Source of the DNA: Candidatus Dormiibacterota bacterium
GTDB lineage: Bacteria > Chloroflexota > Dormibacteria > Aeolococcales > Bog-877
Assembly: GCA_003132265.1 (NCBI GenBank)
Contig: PKXE01000077.1
Span: 7,862-13,493 of the forward strand
Direction: 5' to 3'
Length of the DNA stretch: 5,632 nucleotides
Shown here one piece after another: positions 1 to 5,598 of the stretch. The notes beneath the pieces are model-generated. The model was not told where the DNA came from and ran no database searches. It saw nothing but the letters and a program-made list of their open reading frames with translations. The translations under genes were made by a program, and so were the position numbers. The first letter of the stretch is position 1. The number at the start of each line of letters is the position of its first letter.

Positions 1-501
1 AGCGGCAAGACCACGCTCCTCCGCACCGCCGCCGGGCTGCTCCGGCCGCTGTCAGGGTCAGTGGACCGGCGGCCGGGTCGATGCGCCTATCTGCCCCAGG
101 AGCCGGGAGGGGTACTCCACCAGGCCAGCCTGGTGGAGGAGGTGCGCCAGACCATCCGCTGGTTGAAGCTGGACTGCAGCCCCTGGCCGATGTTGGAGGA
201 GTTCGAGCTCTCCTCGCTGGCCGGGATCGATCCCCGGGATCTCAGCACCGGGCAGCGCCAGCGCGTCGCCTTGGCCGCGGTGCTGGTCGGGTCGCCCGAG
301 CTGGTCTTCCTGGACGAACCCACCCGGGGGGCCGACCCCAACTCCCGGCAGCTGCTGCTGCGGGTGCTGGAGCGGCTGGCGGCCAGGGGCTCGGCGGTCC
401 TGGTCGCGACCAGCGACACCCAGTTCGCCCATCAGATCGGCGACCGGGTCCACGAGCTGGCCGGCGGCCAGCTCCGGGAGCGGGACGAGACGGCGGCATG
501 A
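1..501 (+). CDS. ECF-type ABC transporter ATP-binding protein, C-terminal part (5' end outside the window)
   Basis: Cytoplasmic ATPase that powers an ABC importer, most likely of the energy-coupling-factor type because an S component follows directly. The window opens inside Walker A: the first codons read SGKTT, so the start is lost to the left. The ABC motifs then follow in order: Q-loop AYLPQEPG (about 88-111), signature LSTGQRQRVALA (about 241-276), Walker B LVFLDEPTRGAD (about 301-336), and a D-loop. The spelling LSxGQRQR...LDEPTRG resembles the second ABC half of fused two-domain ECF ATPases, so the full protein may be a tandem A1-A2 fusion; this is inference. The switch (H-loop) histidine, expected as ATHD, is Ser here (VATSD, codon 412-414). 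The TGA at 499-501 overlaps the next gene's ATG as ATGA, indicating translational coupling. The ABC ATPase call is secure; the ECF assignment rests on the neighbour. Confidence 0.93.
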   Translation, partial: SGKTTLLRTAAGLLRPLSGSVDRRPGRCAYLPQEPGGVLHQASLVEEVRQTIRWLKLDCSPWPMLEEFELSSLAGIDPRDLSTGQRQRVALAAVLVGSPELVFLDEPTRGADPNSRQLLLRVLERLAARGSAVLVATSDTQFAHQIGDRVHELAGGQLRERDETAA

Positions 502-1427
502 TCCTCCTGCTGATCTCAGCATTGGGAGTCGCCCTCTTCCTCTGGCCGTTCAGCGGGCTGGGCCTCCCAGCCGCCACCCCGGCGCTGGCGATTGGGCTCG
601 GTGCGGCCCTGGGACTGCTCGCCCTCGAGGTCGGGACCAGGAGGATGGACTCGCGGCAGCTGGCCCTCCTGGCCGCCCTGAGCGCCGTTGACGCGGGGCT
701 CAGGGCCGCCCTCGTGACCGGCATCGGGGGCTTCAGTCCGGTCTTCCTGCTGGTGCTCTGCGGTGGCTACGCGCTGGGGCCCGAGTTCGGGTTCCTCCTC
801 GGTGCCAGCTCGCTACTCGTGTCCGCCCTCGTCACCGGAGGGATCGGTCCCTGGGTGCCCTACCAACTCTTCGCGGTGGGCTGGGTGGGGGCGCTGGCGG
901 GGCTGGTGGGCCTGCTCCGGGCGCACCGCCGCCCGGGCCGCCGGGACGTCGTGCTGCTGGCGGGGGTCGGCATCTTGGCTGGTTTCGGGTTCGGAGCGGT
1001 CATGGACATCTGGAACTGGACCTTCTACTTCTCGTCGCCCCAGATCGGCTGGAGCCCCTCGCTGGCCCCGGCGACCGCTCTCGCGCACTTTGTCAAGTAC
1101 TACCTCGTGACCTCGGCCGAGTACGACGCCTTCCGGGCCGGGGGCAACGCCCTCATGGTCCTTATCTTCGGGCTGCCGGTCCTGGCCGCCCTGCACCGAC
1201 TCTCCCGGCGATTTCGCGGCGAATGGCTGGAGGACGCGGGGGACCGAGCTGGCGAGCTGGTCCCGGCCGGAGTTTCAGCGCAGCCGGCGAACCACGTAGC
1301 TGCCAGCCATCTTGTCGTGCCAGCCCTGTTTGCGACGGTCGACCCCCGCCCAGGCGAAGCCCAGGAAGCCGGTGGCGACGTCGAACAGGTAGCCCACCAT
1401 CCGGATGAGGCTCCGGCGCAGACTTAG
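498..1427 (+). CDS. ECF transporter S component (substrate-binding membrane subunit), substrate unknown
   Basis: Integral membrane protein expected to bind a vitamin, cofactor or metal and to pair with the ECF energising module. The start is the ATG at 498, overlapping the upstream ATPase stop. The 309-residue product has hydrophobic segments at about 1-20, 26-46, 56-73, 82-110, 121-141, 150-170 and 217-233. Typical S-component features are the Gly-rich stretch with GGIGPWVPYQLFAVGW (about 114-129) and a later segment with DIWNW (170-174), YYLVTS (201-206) and RAGGNAL (213-219). This is the pattern of the CbrT-like and related 'substrate-specific component' proteins; cobalamin is one possible substrate, but the sequence does not settle it. 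The conserved body ends near residue 240 (LSRRFR). About 70 polar, low-conservation residues follow, the last 50 antisense to the RDD gene. A tail this long is unusual for S components of about 200-240 residues and may be non-conserved read-through. Confidence 0.85.
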   Translation: MILLLISALGVALFLWPFSGLGLPAATPALAIGLGAALGLLALEVGTRRMDSRQLALLAALSAVDAGLRAALVTGIGGFSPVFLLVLCGGYALGPEFGFLLGASSLLVSALVTGGIGPWVPYQLFAVGWVGALAGLVGLLRAHRRPGRRDVVLLAGVGILAGFGFGAVMDIWNWTFYFSSPQIGWSPSLAPATALAHFVKYYLVTSAEYDAFRAGGNALMVLIFGLPVLAALHRLSRRFRGEWLEDAGDRAGELVPAGVSAQPANHVAASHLVVPALFATVDPRPGEAQEAGGDVEQVAHHPDEAPAQT

Positions 1428-1952
1428 GCGGCCCCCGTCCTCCTCCCGGACGACCCGGCCGCCGATGAGCCAGAGCCCAACGGTCCGGCCCGTGGTGGCC
1501 CACAGAACCGGGAAGTACGCCAGCGGCAGTACCCAAAGGAATTCCGCACCGGGGACGCTGCTGGCCAGCCGGGCGACCTCACGGTCCGGCCCGACGATGA
1601 GGATCGTGTCTACCCACAACGCCGCCGCCCGGGGCCAGAACCCCAGGTAGCCGAACCCCGGGAACGGGCCGGCGGGCCTAAGAGCCCGCACCCCTTGCCA
1701 GACCACCATCGGCCCTCTCGGTTGGCCCGGAAGGTCTGCGAGCAGGTCGCTCAGCTCGCCGCTGGTCTTGGCCCCAAAGGCGAGCCGGCAGCGCTCGCTG
1801 AGCTCTTCCGAGCTGAGGCGGCCCTGGACGTGGTGCTCGGTGAGCTCGGTGACCGCCTGCTCCCGGTCGGCATCGGAGGCCCGCATCTGACTTCGGCGGG
1901 ACCAGGGAAGCCAGCTGCCGAGTTCGGGCGGGGTGGGAGGTGGCGACTCCAT
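1275..1952 (-). CDS. DUF1707 - RDD family membrane protein
   Basis: Membrane protein of 225 residues, function not established. Residues about 24-76 match DUF1707, a short SHOCT-like domain: the segment begins MRASDADREQAV and ends GELSDLLADLPG. Residues about 104-225 form an RDD domain: Arg108 and Asp115 in the first helix (PRAAALWVDTILIV), hydrophobic segments near 138-151 and 183-203, and the classic C-terminal ending GWHDKMAGSYVV. RDD proteins are small membrane proteins, some linked to ion transport, most uncharacterised; DUF1707 is common in Actinomycetota. The ATG at 1950-1952 is chosen because GGAG lies 11 bases upstream and the upstream GNAT stop is only 7 bases away. An internal ATG at 1886, at the start of the DUF1707 match, is an alternative without a clear ribosome site. 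The 3' end overlaps the oppositely directed S-component gene by 153 bases. Confidence 0.88.
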   Translation of the reverse strand: MESPPPTPPELGSWLPWSRRSQMRASDADREQAVTELTEHHVQGRLSSEELSERCRLAFGAKTSGELSDLLADLPGQPRGPMVVWQGVRALRPAGPFPGFGYLGFWPRAAALWVDTILIVGPDREVARLASSVPGAEFLWVLPLAYFPVLWATTGRTVGLWLIGGRVVREEDGGRLSLRRSLIRMVGYLFDVATGFLGFAWAGVDRRKQGWHDKMAGSYVVRRLR

Positions 1953-1959
1953 CTTCGGC

Positions 1960-2544
1960 TCAACTCCGTCCCGGGGCAGGGGAGGCTTGGGCGCCGCTGG
2001 GCTGCTCCCAATCGCGTCTCAGCAAGCCCATGTAGATGAGGTCGGAGGCGAGGCCGTCCCGATAGACCCGCTCGCGGAGCCGGCCCTCCTCCTGGAACCC
2101 CAAACCCCGGTAGAGACCGATAGCCGGCAGGTTGTCCGAGATCACGTCGAGACTGAGCCGCCGCAGTCCCAGCTCGTGAAAGGCGTATCGCAAAGTGAGG
2201 CGCACCGCCTCTTTGCCAAAGCCCCTTCCCCGGTCCGCGGGATCCCCGATCCCGACCGCCACCCAGCCGTGGCTGTTGTGCCACTCGATGCTGAAGAGTG
2301 CCACGAATCCGACCAGCCGATCCTCGTCGAGGGTGCGGATGCGGAACTCGATGGCGTCCGAAGGCGGCTCCAAGACCTGGTCGCGGTCTTGGAAGTACTC
2401 CGGAGGCAGTGGTCGGGGTGCCTCGGTGTCAGCCAGGCGCCGATACTCGCCGTCCTCACTCCACCGAGAGAAGACTTCGGCGTCCTCCGGGCGGGGGGCG
2501 GTTAGTCGGACCAGCTCCCCGTGGAACAGTCTGTTGGGGGACAT
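1960..2544 (-). CDS. GNAT family N-acetyltransferase, RimJ/RimL type
   Basis: Cytoplasmic acetyl-CoA-dependent N-acetyltransferase of the RimJ/RimL branch, which acetylates protein N-termini, amino acids or small amines; the substrate cannot be read from sequence. The 194-residue product opens with the typical FHGELVRLTAPRPEDAEVF. Motif A is VAVGIGDPADRGRGFGKEAV (about 96-114), with the acetyl-CoA pyrophosphate loop RGRGFG at 105-110. Motif B follows: LDVISDNLPAIGLYRGLGF at 132-150, where the N..A..LY..LGF pattern is the usual signature. Length is normal for the family. The ATG at 2544 is preferred: GAGG lies 12 bases upstream and homologues normally begin just before this point. A TTG six codons upstream (2562) would also be in frame. 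First gene of a two-gene unit with the RDD gene, transcribed from the divergent region shared with the Eis-like gene. It could equally be annotated as a generic GNAT. Confidence 0.93.
   Translation of the reverse strand: MSPNRLFHGELVRLTAPRPEDAEVFSRWSEDGEYRRLADTEAPRPLPPEYFQDRDQVLEPPSDAIEFRIRTLDEDRLVGFVALFSIEWHNSHGWVAVGIGDPADRGRGFGKEAVRLTLRYAFHELGLRRLSLDVISDNLPAIGLYRGLGFQEEGRLRERVYRDGLASDLIYMGLLRRDWEQPSGAQASPAPGRS
1964..1967 (-). promoter_or_regulatory. ribosome binding site for the RDD gene
   Basis: GGAG on the minus strand, 11 bases before the ATG at 1952-1950 and inside the last codons of the upstream GNAT gene. It supports the upstream ATG over the internal one at 1886 and shows tight operon packing. 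Confidence 0.45.
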
Positions 2545-2712
2545 CGGTTGGGGGATCCTCAAGCGAACATGACCAGCTTTCCGCCGAGTATCGCAGACGT
2601 CAGCTCACGTTCCGCTCCGGCAGGAGTCCGCCGGGCCCGGCTCACCCGAACCGGCTGCTGAGCCCCCTGGCTGATCCCGACCCGATCGGCGGGGAGATAT
2701 CCTCGGCTGGTC
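2545..2712. promoter_or_regulatory. divergent promoter region between the GNAT/RDD unit and the Eis-like gene
   Basis: About 168 noncoding bases between two genes that point away from each other, so promoters for both should lie here. Minus strand: GATACT (2593-2588) is a possible -10 for the GNAT gene, giving a leader of about 37 bases, without a convincing -35. Plus strand: TATCCT (2698-2703) is a possible -10 placing the transcription start only a few bases before the ATG at 2713, so a near-leaderless transcript; no good -35 is seen. An imperfect palindrome sits at 2597-2610. The promoter elements were picked by eye and are weak. Confidence 0.4.
2597..2610. promoter_or_regulatory. imperfect palindrome, candidate operator
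   Basis: The 14-base sequence ACGTCAGCTCACGT equals its own reverse complement at 12 of 14 positions (ACGT-N-AGCT-N-ACGT). It lies in the divergent intergenic region just upstream of the possible GNAT -10 element (GATACT, minus strand), where a bound dimeric regulator could block transcription. That it is an operator is inference; no regulator gene is in the window. Confidence 0.3.
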
Positions 2713-3924
2713 ATGGCTGAACTGCGCCCCATCAACCCCGGTGAACTGGACGCTTTCACAGATGTGGTGTTCGGCGCCTTCGGTGAACGCCGTCATCCCT
2801 GGCATGACCGCTGGTTTCACCAGCAGGTCGCGCCTGGGATAACCATGGCCGCCTTCGAGGAGGGTGCCCTCGTGGGGACCTCGGCCGCACTCCCGATGAC
2901 GCTCAGTGTGCCCGGCCAGCGCTGCGCCGCCGCGGGGATCACGGCGGTCGGGGTGCTCCCCACCCACCGGCGCCGGGGCCTGCTCCGGGCGATGATGGAT
3001 GCGCAGCTCCGTCAGGCGCGCGCCGCGGGGACGCCGCTGGCGATCCTCTGGGCTTCGGAGGGGTCAATCTACGGGCGCTTCGGGTTCGGGCCGGCGGCGA
3101 GCAGGCTGCGAGTGACCTTCGAGAGCCCCCACAACGCGCTCCGCGATCCGACGGTCTCCGGGGCCCTGCGCCTGGTCGGCCGGGATGAGGCGCTCCGGCT
3201 CTTTCCCAAGGTCTATGACCGGGTGGCTGAAGACCGCCCGGGAATGGTCATCCGCGACCAGCTCACCTGGGAGTCCCTCAGCGCCGACGACGATCCAAAC
3301 CTCCCAGCAGCAGAGGCACACCACTTCTTCGTGGTGCATGGGGAGGAGCCGGACGGCTATCTGATCTACCGGGTCCGCCCCGGCCACTCCGTGTTCGGCT
3401 CCCAGGCGACGGCGGTGGTAACCGAATTGGTAGCTGAGAACCCCGGATCGACCGCCGACCTCTGGCGGTTCGTGCTCGGCTTGGACCTGGTCACTCGCGT
3501 CGAGGCTCGCCAACGGCCGGTCGACGAACCGGTCCTCTGGATGGCCCGCGACCCGCAGGCGATCGAGGTCCTCCGGGGCATCAGCATCTGGGCCCGGCTG
3601 CTGGACGTGCCCCACGCCCTGCAGAGCCGTCGCTACCGGCAGGAGGGGGACCTAGTGCTGGAGGTCTCTGACCCCTTCATCCCGGAGGTGGGAGGAAGGT
3701 TCCACCTCCGGGCCCGCGACGGAGTCGGAACATGTGCCGCGACCGAAGAACCACCCGACCTGCGCCTCGGGATAGCGGAGCTGAGTTGTGGCTATCTCGG
3801 TCAGATCTGCTTCGGAGCCATGGCCAGAGCTGGACGGATCGATGAGGTGTCCCGGGGAGCGGCGACCCGAGCGGACCAGCTGCTGGGCTGGGATCCTCCG
3901 CCCTGGTGCCTCGACGACTTCTGA
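2713..3924 (+). CDS. Eis-family GNAT N-acetyltransferase
   Basis: Acetyl-CoA-dependent acetyltransferase of the Eis ('enhanced intracellular survival') family, cytoplasmic. Known members acetylate amines on varied substrates, including aminoglycosides and protein lysines in mycobacteria; the substrate here is unknown. The 403-residue length matches Mycobacterium tuberculosis Eis (about 402). N-terminal GNAT domain about 1-140: β-strand AAAGITAVGVLP (72-83), acetyl-CoA loop THRRRGLLRAMM (84-95), then ASEGSIYGRFGFGPA (114-128). Tyr120 aligns with the general acid Tyr126 of mycobacterial Eis. A second GNAT-like domain (about 150-280) and an SCP2-like C-terminal domain (about 290-403) follow. The chain ends in Phe403, as Eis does; there the C-terminal carboxylate acts as general base. 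The ATG at 2713 is clear, though the nearest purine-rich site (GGGGAG) is about 16 bases away, so translation may be near-leaderless. The resistance role of Eis should not be assumed here. Confidence 0.93.
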   Translation: MAELRPINPGELDAFTDVVFGAFGERRHPWHDRWFHQQVAPGITMAAFEEGALVGTSAALPMTLSVPGQRCAAAGITAVGVLPTHRRRGLLRAMMDAQLRQARAAGTPLAILWASEGSIYGRFGFGPAASRLRVTFESPHNALRDPTVSGALRLVGRDEALRLFPKVYDRVAEDRPGMVIRDQLTWESLSADDDPNLPAAEAHHFFVVHGEEPDGYLIYRVRPGHSVFGSQATAVVTELVAENPGSTADLWRFVLGLDLVTRVEARQRPVDEPVLWMARDPQAIEVLRGISIWARLLDVPHALQSRRYRQEGDLVLEVSDPFIPEVGGRFHLRARDGVGTCAATEEPPDLRLGIAELSCGYLGQICFGAMARAGRIDEVSRGAATRADQLLGWDPPPWCLDDF

Positions 3925-3962
3925 GCGCCGAGGGTGTCCGCTCAGACCGAGATGTCGGGGTG

Positions 3963-3983
3963 GCCGCAGCGACGTTCGCCGGC
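3963..3983. terminator. candidate bidirectional terminator hairpin between convergent genes
   Basis: GCCG-CA-GCGA-CGT-TCGC-CGGC folds into two stacked 4-bp helices (8 bp in all) with a 2-base bulge and a 3-base loop. It lies in the 67-base gap between the Eis-like stop (3924) and the stop of the small minus-strand gene (3992). No T-run follows on either strand, so it would be a GC-rich, U-poor terminator, as is common in high-GC bacteria, or a chance fold. Confidence 0.3.
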
Positions 3984-3991
3984 TCGGGCTC

Positions 3992-4432
3992 TCACTCCAA
4001 GAAGACCTCCTCAACTTGGCAGAGCCTCCAGGGCGCGGACCTGGTGTCCAGCTCCACCTCAACCTCGTGAGCGACGGCCGCGGCAGTCGCGGTCGCGCTC
4101 GGGCACCGCACCTCGGTGCGGTCTTCAAATCGCAGCCTCAGCCAGAACCGTCCCGGCCCCTGGGGGGGTCTGCTGCTTCCACTCCAGCGCAGGCCGGCAC
4201 GAGCGGGCAGCCAAGTGCTTCCGGCCGCTCTCATGGCGGCGGTCTGGGCCAGTACTTGGCCGAGAGCGGGCGGTGCGAGGTAACTCGCTAGCTCCAAGTC
4301 ATTGCCGGCGGCAATGGCGTTCTCGATGCCGTCGACGAGCTGCCGGACCCGATCAGTGGTCTCGGCGATCCCGCGATCCCGGCCCGAGACACGGGGCCTC
4401 CCCCGCCATCGGCCGACCACCATCCGCAGCAT
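3992..4432 (-). CDS. small hypothetical protein coupled to the CpaE/MinD-like ATPase
   Basis: Product of 146 residues that I do not recognise. The ATG at 4430-4432 follows the ATPase stop (TGA 4436-4434) after a single base, and GGAG lies 11 bases upstream, so translation is probably coupled. A longer reading from a TTG at 4531 would overlap the ATPase by about 100 bases and is less likely. The chain has a basic N-terminus (Arg-rich, 8-20), a helical stretch about 22-70 (DRVRQLVDGIENAI, then LELASYLAPPALGQVL), a Pro/Gly-rich turn near 85-95, and alternating hydrophobic strands about 96-143 (RFWLRLRFED, HEVEVELD, PWRLCQVEEV). No signal peptide or membrane segment is seen. Helices followed by strands ending in W+hxxVxxV resemble NTF2-like folds; this is a weak guess. 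The coupling suggests it serves the ATPase, perhaps as a partner or cargo. Confidence 0.7.
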   Translation of the reverse strand: MLRMVVGRWRGRPRVSGRDRGIAETTDRVRQLVDGIENAIAAGNDLELASYLAPPALGQVLAQTAAMRAAGSTWLPARAGLRWSGSSRPPQGPGRFWLRLRFEDRTEVRCPSATATAAAVAHEVEVELDTRSAPWRLCQVEEVFLE

Positions 4433-4433
4433 C

Positions 4434-5498
4434 TCAGCGGCCGCTCCGGCGGACGGTCGCCAGATCGGGCAGGAGCGAGGCGATGCTCTGCGCGAACCTT
4501 CGGTCACACGCGGAGAGGGGTCGGTGGGCAAGGCTGGCCTGCCGGGCGAGATCCTCCGCCCAGGGCCAGCGGACCACCACGAACTCGCTCAACCGGCGCT
4601 GCCAGATGGCGGCGGTGGATGCCTCGGCCCGGTCCACACCCATCACCAGCCGGCAACGCTCCATCGGGACCCCGGTCCGGTCGAAAAGGCGGATTCCTTC
4701 CATCGCCGATCGTGCATTCGACAAGGTGGGCCGGAGGGGGACCAGGATTGCGTCCGCGAGGGCCAACCAGAAGGCTGCGGACCCAGCTAGCGGTCCCGTG
4801 GGGATGTCGACGGCTGGGCCGGCGTCGACCACGATGGCGTCGAAGGCGGGAGCCACGATGTACGTGTACAGGTAATCCAGCTGTTCCCGTCCGATCTCCA
4901 CCGCCCGCTCCGGCGCCAGCAGCGCTCTGACCCCCGACTGGGGATCAACCCACAGCAGTGAATCGAGGTGAACGCGCTTGTCCGCCAGCTCCGGCAGTTG
5001 CAGCAGGAGTCGATCAATCCGCGCGTTCGGGCAGCGGTCCGAGTCCAGGTCGGCGATTCCCAGCTTCAAGTCGAGATCAGGGTGAACTGCGTCGGCATCG
5101 ACCAGCAGCACTTGCCGTGCTCCCCCCGGCCCAGCGGCGGCCAGCGCCGTTGCTACTTCCACCGCCAGCGTGGTGCGCCCGGTACCCCCGCTTCCCCCCG
5201 CCACGACGACCACGACCGGATGGCCGCGCTGGACGCGTGACTCGGCAGCGGGTACTCCAGTCCCCCGGGTGGCGACTGAAGCTGGGGAACCTGCTCGCGC
5301 TCGGAGCAGCGTCACTAGGAACCGGGGCGGCCAGGGTACTCGCGACCGGGGTAGACCGGGCGATGCGGAGGAACCAGCGGCGATGCAGAGCAGGGGGTGA
5401 CGCGCCAGTTCGGTTCTGGGTCGGGTAGCGGAGGGAGCCCTCCAGAGCAGGGTGCTGCCGTTGCCGCTCGCGTGGACTTCGGGAGGTGGCGGTAGCAC
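4434..5498 (-). CDS. CpaE/MinD-like P-loop ATPase with atypical Walker A
   Basis: Member of the MinD/ParA/CpaE (SIMIBI) ATPase group, which positions membrane or polar structures such as pili, division sites or chromosomes. Counting from the GTG at 5498 (354 residues): β1 plus P-loop PVVVVVAGGSGGTGRTTLA (about 94-112), switch region VLLVDADAVHPDLDLKLG (about 130-147), Walker B FDAIVVDAG (about 219-227), then ADAILVPLRP and CRLVMGVDR. The middle segment GVRALLAPERAVE resembles CpaE's conserved LxAPxxPE stretch. Both expected P-loop lysines (KGGxGKT) are changed, to Ser and Arg. The first ~93 residues are Pro/Arg/Ala/Ser-rich, less GC-biased at third codon positions, and match nothing I know. 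GTG 5498 is chosen for GGAGGAGGAG 12 bases upstream; GTG 5567, GTG 5315, or a start beyond the window (the frame is open to the right edge) are possible. The ATPase fold is sure; the pilus role is a guess. Confidence 0.85.
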   Translation of the reverse strand: MLPPPPEVHASGNGSTLLWRAPSATRPRTELARHPLLCIAAGSSASPGLPRSRVPWPPRFLVTLLRARAGSPASVATRGTGVPAAESRVQRGHPVVVVVAGGSGGTGRTTLAVEVATALAAAGPGGARQVLLVDADAVHPDLDLKLGIADLDSDRCPNARIDRLLLQLPELADKRVHLDSLLWVDPQSGVRALLAPERAVEIGREQLDYLYTYIVAPAFDAIVVDAGPAVDIPTGPLAGSAAFWLALADAILVPLRPTLSNARSAMEGIRLFDRTGVPMERCRLVMGVDRAEASTAAIWQRRLSEFVVVRWPWAEDLARQASLAHRPLSACDRRFAQSIASLLPDLATVRRSGR

Positions 5499-5510
5499 GG
5501 TGCTCCCGAA

Positions 5511-5520
5511 CTCCTCCTCC
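5511..5520 (-). promoter_or_regulatory. Shine-Dalgarno-like site upstream of the CpaE/MinD-like ATPase
   Basis: GGAGGAGGAG on the minus strand, 12 bases before the GTG at 5498-5496, with a further GGGAG 4 bases before that GTG. It favours 5498 as the start, although the run could also simply encode three Glu residues if translation begins further upstream. Confidence 0.35.
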
Positions 5521-5568
5521 GAGCTTCCCTGGTCTCTCGAGTACTCAGGACGCGCCAGGCCTAACACG

Positions 5569-5598
5569 AGAGCGCCCCCGCGCCCGCGGGGGCGCTCT
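5569..5598. terminator. perfect 14-bp GC-rich inverted repeat, candidate terminator
   Basis: AGAGCGCCCCCGCG (5569-5582) and CGCGGGGGCGCTCT (5585-5598) are exact reverse complements separated by two bases; as RNA this is about a 13-bp stem with a 4-base loop. No T-run follows on either strand, as is common for terminators of high-GC actinobacteria. It probably ends a transcript entering from the right and insulates the ATPase gene, which would make a start at 5567, only two bases past the stem, unlikely. The window ends too soon to see the neighbouring gene. Confidence 0.5.

Noticed and set aside
81..497. In-frame upstream extension of the S-component reading frame
   Set aside because: It overlaps the ABC ATPase motifs in another frame and encodes Arg/Gly/Ala-rich sequence without membrane segments; the ATGA junction at 498 is the natural start.
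58..522. Minus-strand open frame opposite the ABC ATPase
   Set aside because: Antisense to conserved Q-loop, signature and Walker B codons; the translation is Pro/Gln/Gly-rich with no family features. A high-GC shadow.
3064..3615. Minus-strand open frame of 183 codons inside the Eis-like gene
   Set aside because: Fully antisense to a complete, well-recognised Eis-family protein; no motif and no ribosome site of its own.
3934..4875. Plus-strand open frame of 313 codons
   Set aside because: Antisense to both the small coupled gene and the C-terminal half of the P-loop ATPase; the product is Arg/Ser/Pro-rich and low complexity.
4958..5428. Plus-strand open frame of 156 codons
   Set aside because: Antisense to the P-loop and switch region of the ATPase; low-complexity product.
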